Of a stretch of 64,000 nt of DNA, positions 12,423 to 23,358 are shown one piece after another. The DNA comes from Pholis gunnellus (Eukaryota; Chordata; Actinopteri; Perciformes; Pholidae), in the NCBI GenBank assembly GCA_910591455.2, contig OU342820.1:4633564-4697563 (forward strand), in the 5' to 3' direction. The notes beneath the pieces are model-generated. The model did not search any database. It was not told the origin of the DNA and saw nothing but the letters and a program-made list of their open reading frames with translations. A program made the position numbers and the translations under genes. The number at the start of each line of letters is the position of its first letter. Position 1 is the first letter of the stretch.

Positions 12423-13056
12423 GAGGGCATTGAGTTGACACCGCTTCATCTTATCACCCCGTAGCTATAACAGCTTCCAGTGTGACGTCTGAAACGAGTG
12501 GAAATATCTGAGACCACATTTAGTTTTTTTTGGAGGCAGCAGAAATCCAAACTAAAAGACTAATGGCAACTGAGGCAAGTGCACGCATGAAGTTAATGAT
12601 AACATCTTGCAACACCGCAGAAATTGCATCAGTCTGACACATGCTGAGAGCACAGAACTTGACTGTTTCAGGATTAGCTCTCTTTGTTTGCCTGAGGAGT
12701 ATTTTGGCCCAGAGGGTGAGTCAGACGCAGGAGCTGGTGAGGATCCCTGGATACATTTTAGAACATTTCACATGAAAAAAAACCCGACATGATGGACTAC
12801 CCACTGCTTTTCCACTGACACACCCCATCCACAAACACTGCTCAAGCGCCGCCACCCCCCACCCAATGCATTCGTCCTCAGAGGAATGTGGCAGCATTCT
12901 TCGCCAGAAACAACTCCAAAGCCAAATCAATGATGCGGAGTGAGCAGATAAGTCAGACAAAGGCAGTGAGCCGACGCAGGTCAAGGATGAGGAGGCTGAG
13001 ACCGAGGGAGGGATTTGGAGGTGCGGGGGGGCAGCTGCGAGGTGGGGCACCGACAA

Positions 13057-13066
13057 ATATAGGTCA
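13057..13066 (+). promoter_or_regulatory. RORE match 2 upstream of nfil3-like 1
   Basis: ATATAGGTCA, preceded by A, so it also fits the extended form WAWNTRGGTCA. About 1.5 kb 5' of the ATG. Confidence 0.5.
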
Positions 13067-13983
13067 AGACCTCCTGGAAAGAAAGGGGGGGCGGGGGGGG
13101 CGAGACACGGGCAGGAATAACTCAGCCTGTTAACATTTTGGGGTGAAACGCGAGGGTGGTCTGAAGCCTCATAATAACTACGGAGACGGGCTCCTCAGAG
13201 CTCGGACACAGCAGGGAGTCCTCCGTAATGAGCCGAACAGGTGTGCCTCTTAATGTGGTCATTATCAGGGCATAACAGCAATTACTGAGCAGGACAGAAA
13301 AGTGATCGTTTTAAACGCTGGATGAGAACTCCAGACTAAAATATCTAAACCACTACAATAAAGAAAACATTTTCTAATTATGTCACAGCTATAGTTTGTG
13401 CTTCCGTGTGACATAATAACAACAAACATATGATATCGAACCTACAAAAGCAGATTGGCAAATTGACTGGACTGAAGTACGTGTGTTCATCATAACAGAG
13501 CCGCAGTAGATGTGTTTTTACCAGCCGCAGCGTAAGTGCTCCTTCATAAACGCCATTACATTGTCTGAATCTGTAATCCCGTAATCTGGCATGGTTGTTT
13601 GCACTGTTTATGCTCTGCTCTTCCCAGGATCTGACACCATTACATAACCGCAGGCGTATCCTGCCAATGAATATGAATTTGAGCCCCGATTCTTGGAATA
13701 AAAAACTGTATTTTACCTCTATAATGCAGACAATGAGCCTTTTAAAAAAAAAGAAATCATCACCAGAGGATCAAATCTAACAATCTACATTATACCCACT
13801 AAATATTTGTCTGTGATTTTATTTTTTCCCCATCCTCTTGGCCGAACGGTTCGAGGTTATCCTCCCGAGCCCGAAAGAAACCGAATAAGACTTTTTTTCC
13901 TCCGCTTTTGTCCCACTGACCCAGAAAGTGGGGACCGACTGCACTCTGTAAACACAAGTCTGAGCGGCACGGCCCGCCACAAC

Positions 13984-13993
13984 ATATGGGTCA
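13984..13993 (+). promoter_or_regulatory. RORE match 3 upstream of nfil3-like 1
   Basis: ATATGGGTCA fits AWNTRGGTCA with G at the R position. Confidence 0.35.
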
Positions 13994-14331
13994 GGCGGGC
14001 GAGAGACGAGGGAGGGATCAGAAAAAAAGAAGACAAAAAGAGGAGACGATAAAAAGAACAAAGAGGCGCTGAGAATTAGAGAATTGCCTGAATATAGACG
14101 GAGGTGAGAGCATGTGAAGCGGAGACAAAGACTGATAATCAATGAGGGAGAGTTAAAACAAAGAGAGGGATGAGAATAGATTATACTGTGGCTGGATCGG
14201 AGGGGGGACCAGTGGCAATTGCGACAATGTTGGTATAGCAACAAAAAAAGGGACAGAAAGGGCAGCCAATCATATCGGACTCTCTCTCCCTTCCCTCAGA
14301 ACCAACGTTCTGTGACAAAAGGAGACTTGAT

Positions 14332-14339
14332 TGACGTCA
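14332..14339. promoter_or_regulatory. Full CRE (TGACGTCA)
   Basis: Palindromic CRE in the context TTGACGTCAC, 2.8 kb 5' of nfil3-like 1. CREB-type regulation is possible but inferred. Confidence 0.35.
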
Positions 14340-14411
14340 CCAGAGCGCGTGCATGAGCCCGGTACATGAATGAACTCTGGTGTTTAATGAAGTCACCTCG
14401 CAGAATTCCAC

Positions 14412-14417
14412 CACGTG
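14412..14417. promoter_or_regulatory. CACGTG E-box
   Basis: First of six canonical E-boxes between 14.4 and 16.9 kb. The others are at 14746-14751, 14927-14932, 15022-15027, 15965-15970 and 16817-16822, and a seventh lies beyond at 18420-18425. CLOCK/BMAL, MYC/MAX and USF proteins bind this hexamer. Confidence 0.4.
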
Positions 14418-14706
14418 AATGAGCGTGATTCACACCGACCTACATCGCGCGCAAGCCTCCTCCACGGCCCGTAATCCGTTTCATTCACCCTCTTTGTCGC
14501 CAAAATTACAACGGCTGTACTCAGGGGGAGGGGGGGGGGGGGGGGGGGTCTTAGAGCGGAACACGGCGAGTAAATCCCCCGCGGGCCAAGTTAAAAATGC
14601 AGCCCCCCCCCCCCCCCCAAATGCAACGGAATGCACAACAATCCCGCTGAAGCGAGCAGAACCCACAGTGCATTGCAGCAGCCGCTCCTCACAGCTCGGA
14701 GCTCCT

Positions 14707-14716
14707 TGACCTAGAT
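14707..14716 (-). promoter_or_regulatory. RORE match 4 upstream of nfil3-like 1
   Basis: The minus strand reads ATCTAGGTCA, a match to AWNTRGGTCA, inside the GC-richer segment. Confidence 0.45.
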
Positions 14717-15666
14717 CTACTCTTTCCGATCCATCACGGGCTCTTCACGTGTCATCGCTCGGTCTCTGAGGCACTTGTGGAATGATAGCGCAGTAAAAAA
14801 GGACTCGCTCGCAGAACCACAAGCAGCATGGGCACCGCGCCGCAAGAGTCTAAATGTGGCGATGAGCTCTGGAAACGGTGGGTTGAGATCTAGCCCCCCC
14901 CCCCCCCCCCCCCCCCTCCCCCCTGGCACGTGTTTGTGTGGAGCGTTTCAGGAAATGGGAGCAGGTCTACAATGAAAAGGGATTCTTCTCCCCCCCCTCA
15001 TGGGAATAACGCAATGTATGGCACGTGGTGCAGGGTTTGGGGGTCGTGGGTGGGGTCTGCTTTAATTCCAAGTCTGAAGGGCTGAATTTATCTTTCCAAG
15101 AAAAAGAAAGACGACGAGGGGGGGGGGGTTAGGAAATCAGGCAGCACGCCAGCAAGGCGGAGTCCCATCCAGCCTAGATCCTTGTTCCATATCACCCTCT
15201 CCAAAAGGGGGAGAGAGACAGAATAAATAAAATAAGAGCCGAGTGGCCTCCATGTGTTGCAGCAGTCCCATGTGCTCCCTTGGCCTACTAAACGCCGTAA
15301 TTCGCCTCTGCGCTGGCCCCAAAACCGCAGCACAATAACAAAGCGCGGCCCTCAGAGTTTGATCGTCTTACATGTGCCAGGAAGCCCCGGGAAAGACAGG
15401 AGGGCCACAACCCCCCCGCCCCCCCCTCACGCGCTCTGCACCGGGACAGGGTTCCATCAAACCTAAATAACCACAGAACCGTTGCCTAAGCAATTATATG
15501 ATGTAATAGGGTGTAAGATATTTAAAAAGGGTGTGTTTGTTTCCCTTGATCGAACAAGTTTTGATAAGTCTCTCTTTCTGCACGCCTACATCTTGTCTTT
15601 GTTGTGGCGATGCAAGGGTTTATTTTGGTGGGGTTTTTGAACCACCCCCCCTCCGCAGGACTAATG

Positions 15667-15676
15667 TGACCTACAT
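15667..15676 (-). promoter_or_regulatory. RORE match 5 upstream of nfil3-like 1
   Basis: The minus strand reads ATGTAGGTCA, preceded by A, so it fits the extended WAWNTRGGTCA form. Confidence 0.5.
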
Positions 15677-16524
15677 TCATAGCCGTCATAGAGACCTGGT
15701 GTGCGCCGCGCCAGCCAATTGGAAGCGGTCGCTCCGCACCGCAGCGAAGCGCAGGGTGCATAGCCACAGACCATATGTGTGTGTGTGTGTTTCTTCTTTC
15801 GCCGATTGCATAATCTGCCCAGCGCTTTGATCCGTTTTAATTATTGAATTCATGTATTACGCAACCCTCTGCATAAAAGCTCTTCGACGTACCCAGCGCG
15901 GTACGCAGCAGCGACGGATGCGGCACACGCGCACACTTTGCAATGCGTATAAAGTCTCCGTGCCCACGTGCAGTGCATACACCACAAAGCCGGTGTGGAA
16001 AATGAATTATTATTGTTTTGTCTTTCAAAACAAAACGTAAAACATCCCATAAAACACACCGATGTGCCTGTTGTTATTATTATTATTATTATGGTATCAC
16101 CTATGTCCCATGTCTCTCAGTAAAGACACCGTCTCCACCACTATTGAGACAATGCTGGACTGCAAGCAAACTGAGTTCAACATGCGCGTTCAAGTTCAAC
16201 AGAAGGCCGCTGTGTATGGTTTAATTCCGCCGGTTAAAACAACATCAACACATTGCATATCATTCACAACACATTGTGAGGAAGCTGTTGCCGCCGCGTG
16301 CCTCCTTTGTTGCTCCGTCTGACAGATCCTATTCATGCATATTTAATCACATCCTCAGTCATCCGAGGCGACAGCACGAATCCATCTGTGCTGCAAAATA
16401 CCCCCCCCCCCCCCCCCCCCCAACAAAATAAACACGATCTACACATTTTCATCAAAATAAACACCTCTCTCTCTATATATAGTAGCTGTCATCTGAGCCG
16501 CTCCCGGAATAAGAGCAACACGTC

Positions 16525-16534
16525 TGACCCACAT
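16525..16534 (-). promoter_or_regulatory. RORE match 6 upstream of nfil3-like 1
   Basis: The minus strand reads ATGTGGGTCA, preceded by A, so it fits the extended form with G at the R position. Confidence 0.45.
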
Positions 16535-17732
16535 TTGATCCAGATGTTCTGATCCTCACCTCACCTGGCAACACCGTTCTTCATCCTTTTTTTTTTTTTT
16601 TTTTCTATTTTTTGGCTCCCGTCAAGTCCGAGCCGAGGTCGTTAAGAGAAAAGTCAAAGAAGTAATAAAAAACCCTGAATATGTCTAAATGTTTATCCAG
16701 GACGGATGGATCCGGTGCGCTCTGGATCGCGCGGCTTCTCCTTCAGACTGCGAAGAGCTAACTAAGGGGTTAACGGAGAGCTGCACAGCCGCGTTAACCT
16801 TTACAGAGAGCTGCTACACGTGACACGGAGAAGCGTGTCCTCAGTGCCCGCATGGGAGTTTTTATTTTTTTATTTTAATCTCCCTCAGTTGTCTGCGTGG
16901 ACTACTTACCCAAAAGAAGCTGATGGGTATTAAAAAGTCCAACATATAAAGGTGACCCTGAACGTTACTGACGTGGGATATTCTCCTTATGTAGCCTAAT
17001 AATAACCAAATAATAATAACAATAATAACCCGAACGCTTATTCGCCTACTAAACAGAATCTGGGATAAAAACGGGCCCCTGAATGCACCACAACAACCCA
17101 CGAATACACGCACCGTGAACACAGCAGCGCGGATGCGTTGACCCTGCCTCATTACCACTGTGGCACCGCTTCAAAAAACATCCACATCCGCCTCCGTGCG
17201 TTTCCAGCAAGCCCACCGCACCTTTTTTTTCTTTCCTGAAGGAATCCCGAAACCTTGCGCTATCCCTAACCACACGCCCCCCCCACCCCATCCACACATA
17301 GAGACCCTCACACAGTCTTCAGGGGGGGGGGGGGGGGGGGGGGGGGGCTGCAACCTCGCCTTGACATTGAGAAAATGCCCCCCAAGCACCAAAACAAACA
17401 CTCGTGGTGCTAAAGCAGAGATGAATTTCTTCACACCAACGCAAAATATTCAGAGATCCCGCGTATCACACCCCGCATCACATATTAACAATGCCGTTAT
17501 GAATAATAATAACCAACTTACCCTATTTTTATATATTTTGGTCTTTTAAAAAAAGGGGACAGAATCCACAGAGGACACAGATTTCTCGTCCAAACAATCC
17601 GCTCTTTTTGCGCATCGGCTGCCGTCCGTCACTTTCCAAAAATCACCAGCTCTCCGATTAGCGCAGGTACACGCGAGAGTGCGAACACAGTGCCGCTTGT
17701 TTGCAGTGCGCTCCTCATGTCATGTTTGCTCC

Positions 17733-17870
17733 GATTCCTCTCTCTCTCTCTCTCCCTCCCTCTCTTTATTTCCTCCTCCTCTCTCTATATTTCCTCCTCC
17801 CCCCTCTCTCTCTCTCCCTCTCTCTCTCTCTCTGTCTCTCTCTCTCTCTCTCTCCTTCTCCCTCAGAGTC
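17733..17870. repeat. CT-rich (TC)n tract
   Basis: Polypyrimidine on plus, polypurine GA on the nfil3-like 1 sense strand. It lies just outside the GC-richer control region and resembles the CT tract at 24.1 kb beside the other nfil3-like gene. Confidence 0.85.
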
Positions 17871-18476
17871 TCTGAATGTATGTTAGTAGGTCAGTTGTTG
17901 CATAACAGGACGCTTTGAGTGCCTAGTCACGTTTTTTTGTTTCTCTCTGGGCTGTGCTCCCTCCCTCCCCTCTCTCTCTCGCCTTCAAATCCTGTTGCAT
18001 GGGAGGAGACGTGGTGTGGAGGGAGCCGAGGGGGAGGAGAAAGGGCCTGGAGGGGGAGGGACTTGGCTCAACGCCAGACTCAGTCATGAACTCCTATGAT
18101 ACCCATAATAAGGTTACTAGACATGACAAAAGACAAACCCCCAAAAAGCAGCGGAAACTCACACACATTCACACACACTCACAGACGTCTTTTGGGAATA
18201 AGCATATTCCCGTGTTTTGTGCCGATAGCAGACTTTGTCTCACGAGACTTTCTGAGTAACTGAATGCTTTTTTTTTTTCTTCTTCCACATTAGTTTCCTC
18301 TGATGATGTAACGCCAGCAGCCAGCCAGGTTAACTCAGTCCTCTCATCAGACCGCCTGTAACAAAGCAAGCGGCCCATGAACAGTTCCCCTAAATGTCCA
18401 ACGGTTGTTTTAAGGGCCTCACGTGTCCCCTAGTTGTCCTCCGGGGTCAGGCCTGGACGGTCCACGTACGCCTAGA

Positions 18477-18750
18477 TGTGGGAAGTATTTTCTCAAGTAC
18501 TGTACTCTAGAATTACAATGTTAAGGTACTTTTCTTGAGTATTTCCATTTCATGCCATGTTATATGTCTACTCCACTATATTATATAGTCAGACAAGAGT
18601 AGGTTTTGGTACTACAGGTTATTAAAGTGATTTTACATACATATCACAATTTACTTAATAAAAAAAAAATATGGCTATGAAATATAATTTGTTGTTATAG
18701 ATTATCCTTCCTGATTGACTTAAATTAGCTCCACATCAACCAACCGAAAC
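18477..18750. repeat. Dispersed teleost repeat, TACTTGAGTATTT family (partial)
   Basis: The sequence contains the TCAAGTACTGTACT and TTGAGTATTTCCATTT blocks and the TCTACTCCACTATATT block of a repeat that is abundant in fish genomes. It is probably a non-autonomous DNA element related to the copies at 40.6 and 45.6 kb. No clear terminal repeats are retained. Confidence 0.6.
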
Positions 18751-18877
18751 ATTAAGCTGCTTCTTACAGCTTAAAGCTATATATATATATATGAAGAACT
18801 TTAACATGGTGTAGATTTTGCCCTGTGGTAGCGTAACCTTTTCATTCTACTGCAGCAGGGGCCTGACGGTCTTGCCT

Positions 18878-19377
18878 NNNNNNNNNNNNNNNNNNNNNNN
18901 NNNNNNNNNNNNNNNNNNNNNNNNNNNNNNNNNNNNNNNNNNNNNNNNNNNNNNNNNNNNNNNNNNNNNNNNNNNNNNNNNNNNNNNNNNNNNNNNNNNN
19001 NNNNNNNNNNNNNNNNNNNNNNNNNNNNNNNNNNNNNNNNNNNNNNNNNNNNNNNNNNNNNNNNNNNNNNNNNNNNNNNNNNNNNNNNNNNNNNNNNNNN
19101 NNNNNNNNNNNNNNNNNNNNNNNNNNNNNNNNNNNNNNNNNNNNNNNNNNNNNNNNNNNNNNNNNNNNNNNNNNNNNNNNNNNNNNNNNNNNNNNNNNNN
19201 NNNNNNNNNNNNNNNNNNNNNNNNNNNNNNNNNNNNNNNNNNNNNNNNNNNNNNNNNNNNNNNNNNNNNNNNNNNNNNNNNNNNNNNNNNNNNNNNNNNN
19301 NNNNNNNNNNNNNNNNNNNNNNNNNNNNNNNNNNNNNNNNNNNNNNNNNNNNNNNNNNNNNNNNNNNNNNNNNNNNN
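18878..19377. other. Assembly gap (500 N)
   Basis: Exactly 500 N, the usual placeholder for a gap of unknown size. Anything between nfil3-like gene 1 and gene 2 at this point is invisible, so their real spacing is unknown. Confidence 0.99.
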
Positions 19378-19554
19378 CACCTTGGCCCCGTCACACTGCA
19401 TCACCCGAGGGCGAACTCCCAATGCGGAGCCTCCAATGTTGAAACTCCCACACGCGTCACCATTCCTTTGCACCTCTTTGTTTCCTTCTGTAGCTGGAGG
19501 AGACGAGCGGCTCCTCCAGCGTTGGCCCGTGAACTTGCATCCCCCTCCCCCCAT

Positions 19555-19556
<2 letters not shown>

Positions 19557-19627
<71 letters not shown>

Positions 19628-19652
19628 CATATACACACACACACACACACGC
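19557..19652. repeat. Compound (AC)n(AT)n(AC)n microsatellite
   Basis: An AC array, then an AT core near 19612-19627, then a second AC array. Confidence 0.93.
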
Positions 19653-20701
19653 ACTCTGTCTCTGCATCACTCCATCTCTGTTTTTTGCACCCCATCCTTA
19701 TCCCCACCCTAACACAACGTTTTTTTTACCCCCCCCCCCTTTCAGCTATGTCTGCAAGCGTTGCCATGGCAACTGTCGCACTGCCTGCCTAGCAACAGGC
19801 TTTATCCCTTCACTGGAGAAAAAAAAAAGTGGGGGGAACAGAAATGGGGGGGGGGGGGGTTGTGGGGTTTGCGTTTTTTTGTATGTGGGTGAGGACGGTA
19901 GCGTAACAGCAGCATGTTGCAGTAGATTCACTGAATCAGACTCTCCGCTCCACACCTGCAGCGTCTGCCTCTCATTACCTCTCAGGCTTCTGCAGTTTAC
20001 TCCGGTCTGTCCGTACTTTACCGAAGTGAGTGTTTGTGTTCTTACAAACAGGCCACCTAATTACACCAAAGGTTCCCTCAACGGGCATGAAGAGCTTTTT
20101 TAATGCGAAGGCAGTTGAGAGCATCATCTCTCATGATTTGGACATTATTACGTCTGCATTGCATCAGATATATTTCTTTGCTCTAAATTCAATTGACCTT
20201 TTTTATACTTACAGCATCAGCTTCTACCTGCATGCACAGACGCACACACACACACACATTGTGCACAGTCGCTGCATATATCTATTATCATCCCCATGCC
20301 AACTAACTCGCTAACCTGCAGGAACAATCCGAACTGCAGAGACGAGCAGCGTGATTAATATCTAAAGGTAGCTGGTGAAACACTGGACTCTGGGCTCCTC
20401 AGCGATGCTGATTGTATTGTCTTTGCTGCCCTCTGCTGACTCCAAAGGAGCATGATTTCATTATTATTATTCATTTTTTACAAATTCCCAACTAGAGCCA
20501 AGGGAAACAGTGGCCACAGATCTGGCGTAGTATTGCTATTTTATAAAAAGTCATGCTTCCCATTCTTCAGCGATGTGAATCCAGCTGTTGTGATTAAAGC
20601 GTATCATGTTTGGAAGGTTTCTAATAGAGAGGAGTTGAGTAATTGCCGCCACACCCTCCTCTGTCTGTCTGTCTCTCTCTCTCTGTCTCTCTCTCTCTCT
20701 G

Positions 20702-20732
<31 letters not shown>

Positions 20733-21814
20733 CTCTCTCTCTCTCTCTGTCTCTGCAGGGACTGTGAGAGAACAAACCTCACAGCTCCTCCCTCTCTTTG
20801 TTCTCTCATTATCGGTCATTAGGGAAATTACGTCACGTTGTTTGTGGTCAGTTTTATTGCTGTATGACATTTGCAACAATGGACGTTACATAACAGCGAG
20901 GCTTTGTTCTGTCTGTGTTTTAAAAGGGTGCGCTCAAGTGATCCAGTTTGGGGACTACTCCGGTTACACTTCCCATGATGCAGCTCAGCGGCACCTTCCA
21001 TTTAGAACCCACGTTGCGCTCCTAAATGCCCACTTCTCTCAAAGCCAGAAGCTCGTAACAAAGGCCCTCTGTCAACCCCGCGATGACTTCATTATTATGA
21101 CATAACCGGGGTTGTTTAGTCAAACCGTACAGAGCTCCCTCCAGAGCTGCAGAACACATTTCTTCGGTGAACCTGATGTGCAAAGTTTGTATTTGTGTCC
21201 CTCGAGTAATGATCCACTCACCGGCAGGAAGTCTTGTCAAATGTTTTTTTATTTTTTAATATGAAAATGTACAGAAAGACAACAGACGTTAAATTCTTTC
21301 CCATCACCGTGGGTACAGATTACACGGCAGTTCAAATAAACTCAAAAGCCAGAGACCGGACAGGGACTGAAGTGAGACGCAAAACATCAACACAGAACAA
21401 GTTACAGTGCGTTTCCTTAAAGGAGCTCCTCGACATGACAAGTGATGAGAAGCGGGGCTAATGAGTGTTTAGTGTGCAAAAACCAGAAAAACAGTTAAAC
21501 TTCTGCGTGTGTTTTACTGTCTGTCTCTGCTTTGTGTTCGCAGCCTCCGGCAGACCCGTCTCAGCTGGTGCGGTGAGTCCTATCTTCTCAAACACTTCCA
21601 CCATCGCGTCACAACAAACCCGCTCGCCGACCTCCGATCGAATGCAGCGCGGCTCCGGAACCAACCGAGCCCGAATGCTGCGACGTAAACGGCCCTGTGT
21701 TGCGTGTTTGTAGTCGTCACAGTGTGTGGGTCATAGAGAAACGATCACACTCTACCACGGATAAGACTCCCTGACTTGAGCGACGCTGATAGAGTCGCTG
21801 TTACACAGCTGGGT
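19653..21814. other. Intergenic between the two nfil3-like genes
   Basis: Apart from the CT tract and a short CA run near 20243-20258, I see no gene, promoter or known repeat that I can support here. Confidence 0.5.
20646..20757. repeat. (CT)n / TCTG-rich tract
   Basis: Polypyrimidine microsatellite with periodic G interruptions. Confidence 0.9.
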
Positions 21815-22014
21815 GGTGAGATGAGTGTTTTCGAGACATTTATTACAATATAATACAGCATTCGAAATAAAAAAAACAAGACATTGTTAAAAGTTTGTTA
21901 GACTTTGAGAGGTTTGTCAGTCCGGGGGAGCTCCTGAATTTCTGAGCTCACTTCCTCAAAAGTCTAGACGTCTTGGGAAACACACACACACACACACACA
22001 CACAGCACCGGTCT
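21815..22014 (-). other. 3' UTR of nfil3-like gene 2
   Basis: About 190 nt between the TGA of nfil3-like 2 and the region just past an AATAAA signal. It includes a (CA)n run at 21980-22004. It is much shorter than the likely 3' UTR of gene 1. Confidence 0.5.
21839..21844 (-). other. Poly(A) signal of nfil3-like 2
   Basis: Minus-strand AATAAA in the context TTGTAATAAATGTC, 170 nt after the stop codon. Confidence 0.6.
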
Positions 22015-23208
22015 TCAGTTGACCTTGGCCATGAGCTGCTCTGTGAAAAGCTTCTTCAGCTGCGCCACCTCCTCGCTCAAAGAGTTGAGCTGCGACTTCA
22101 GGTGAGTGTTCTCGTGCTTGTACTGGACCTCGGTCTGTCCTTGGGCGGGTGGAGGCTGGAGGCCAGCGGGCGAGGCGTTGTACTGGGGGGACTGCCTCCC
22201 CTTCCTGACTTCCTCGCCCTCCAGCTGCTGGAGCCAGGAGCCGGCACAGTGCCCCTCCGCCGGTTCGCCCGCACTCAGTCCTTTGGGGGCCTCCCTCGGA
22301 CCTTCCCGTCCCGCTGTGGACGGCGCGGGGCTCCGCCAGTCCCCCGCGGCATCGAACGCCTCCCCGCAACCGGGAGTCTTGAAGCGCAGCTTGTGGGGAA
22401 GGTTTTTTATCCCCTCAGCGTAGTCCGACTTCCTTCCGGCGGCTCCTGCGGTGTGGTGGACACTAACGGGGGAGTGGTGAAGGTCGCAGCCCAGCTCCTC
22501 CGCCCTGTGCGGGGAGAACTTCCCGTGATCGCTCAGCCGGTCCTCGAAGAAGATCGGACTGCCCACACTGGACCCATCCGGCGTGGAGAACCCAGAGTCC
22601 TCCGACATGTTCCCGGCGTCCCTGGAGGCCCTGGAGCTCAGCTGGCCCGCCTGGCCGTTGGCATGGGGGGCCGAGGAACTGGGGAGGCCTCCATCGCCTC
22701 TGTGGAGATAATAGTGAGGAGTCAAGGTTTGAGGAGCCGCGGCGAGGGGCAGGATGGCGGCGCTGGGGCCGTCTTTGACCAGCCCGAAGCGGAACTTGAG
22801 AGCCAGCAGCTCGGCCCGGAGGTGGGCGTTCTCCTCTAGCAGAGCCAGGACGCGGCTCTCCAGGACCATGTCGTTCACGCGCCGCTTCTCCCGCGAGCGC
22901 TTGGCCGCCTCGTTGTTCTTCCTCCTCTTGTCCCAGTAGCCCTCGTCCTTCTTGTCCACCGGGATGAACTCGCGCTTGCGCCGGACGCTGGAGGAAGGGC
23001 TCTCCTTGCGCTTGACGGCCGAGGTGCGACCCAGCAGGGAACGCGCCAACAGGCTGCTGGAGGTCAGGATGGACACGGCTTCGTCTGTGAAGGACAGAGG
23101 CCCTCCTCCTCCTCCTCCTCCACCGGGACTCACGGGCGACTCCAGAGTCTGGAGCATGGACACATCCTGCTGGCCCATCATCACCTGCTGGGACTCTTCC
23201 TCAAACAT
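22015..23208 (-). CDS. nfil3: NFIL3/E4BP4-like bZIP repressor, gene 2 (397 aa)
   Basis: Second NFIL3-family bZIP protein, same strand as gene 1 and about 10.5 kb from it (the gap makes this a minimum). From the chosen ATG, glycines form a run at 29-36 and the family signature KREFIPV starts at 78. The basic region RRKNNEAAKRSREKRR is at 95-110 and the zipper at about 116-144. The motif NLPHKLRFK is at 269-277. A C-terminal heptad-like segment at about 363-388 ends in EEVAQLKKLF, close to the human NFIL3 C-terminus. The open frame continues 26 codons upstream to a stop, but the first codon there is GTG and a textbook acceptor (TTCTGTTTGACCACTAG) ends at 23287. The exon therefore starts at 23286 and translation most likely at ATG 23208 (A at -3). 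Outside the bZIP and two short motifs it shares little with gene 1, which argues for an old rather than recent duplication. The paralog number is not assigned. Confidence 0.92.
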   Translation of the reverse strand: MFEEESQQVMMGQQDVSMLQTLESPVSPGGGGGGGGPLSFTDEAVSILTSSSLLARSLLGRTSAVKRKESPSSSVRRKREFIPVDKKDEGYWDKRRKNNEAAKRSREKRRVNDMVLESRVLALLEENAHLRAELLALKFRFGLVKDGPSAAILPLAAAPQTLTPHYYLHRGDGGLPSSSAPHANGQAGQLSSRASRDAGNMSEDSGFSTPDGSSVGSPIFFEDRLSDHGKFSPHRAEELGCDLHHSPVSVHHTAGAAGRKSDYAEGIKNLPHKLRFKTPGCGEAFDAAGDWRSPAPSTAGREGPREAPKGLSAGEPAEGHCAGSWLQQLEGEEVRKGRQSPQYNASPAGLQPPPAQGQTEVQYKHENTHLKSQLNSLSEEVAQLKKLFTEQLMAKVN

Positions 23209-23331
23209 CGTGCCTGTCAGGTGGTGGTGGTGGTGGACAACCACTGAGTGGTGCTGAGCGCTCTGAGGATGCAGCAACAGTGCCACCTAGTGGTCAAACA
23301 GAAAGAGGCACATCAGAAGTGGGATTTAATG

Positions 23332-23341
23332 GTTACGCAAT
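23332..23341 (-). promoter_or_regulatory. Near-consensus C/EBP-PAR-E4BP4 site
   Basis: The minus strand reads ATTGCGTAAC, one mismatch from RTTAYGTAAY and close to a C/EBP site. It begins 27 bp from the perfect D-box. Confidence 0.4.
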
Positions 23342-23358
23342 AGCCATTACAACACAGT

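Larger units (their letters stand above)
11559..14200 (-). other. 5' leader/intron and upstream flank of nfil3-like 1
   Basis: No coding frame is supported. I could not identify a convincing 3' splice site upstream of the ATG. The stretch carries the DR1, three RORE matches and one near-D-box, annotated separately. A G-rich patch lies near 13026-13100. Confidence 0.5.
14200..17900 (-). promoter_or_regulatory. GC-richer presumptive control region of nfil3-like 1
   Basis: This stretch is visibly richer in CpG than the neighbouring DNA and holds no supported coding exon. It contains a full CRE at 14332-14339, six CACGTG E-boxes and three RORE matches. It also has five G or C runs of 16-26 nt, at 14530-14548, 14603-14618, 14894-14916, 16401-16421 and 17322-17347. 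On the minus strand a strong donor-like AGG|GTAAGT has its junction at 17522/17521, next to an AT-rich TATATAAAA stretch. One of these could mark a first non-coding exon or a TATA box, but I cannot decide which. Confidence 0.4.

Noticed and set aside
18801..19792. Frames of 197-324 codons
   Set aside because: They are open only because they cross 500 undetermined bases.
22015..22839. Long plus-strand open frame (288 codons) opposite nfil3-like 2
   Set aside because: It is the antisense shadow of a GC-rich coding exon; it has no recognisable domain, and the opposite strand encodes a clear bZIP protein.
23209..23286. Extra 26 N-terminal residues for nfil3-like 2
   Set aside because: The frame begins with GTG immediately after a strong splice acceptor, so these bases are better read as 5' leader.
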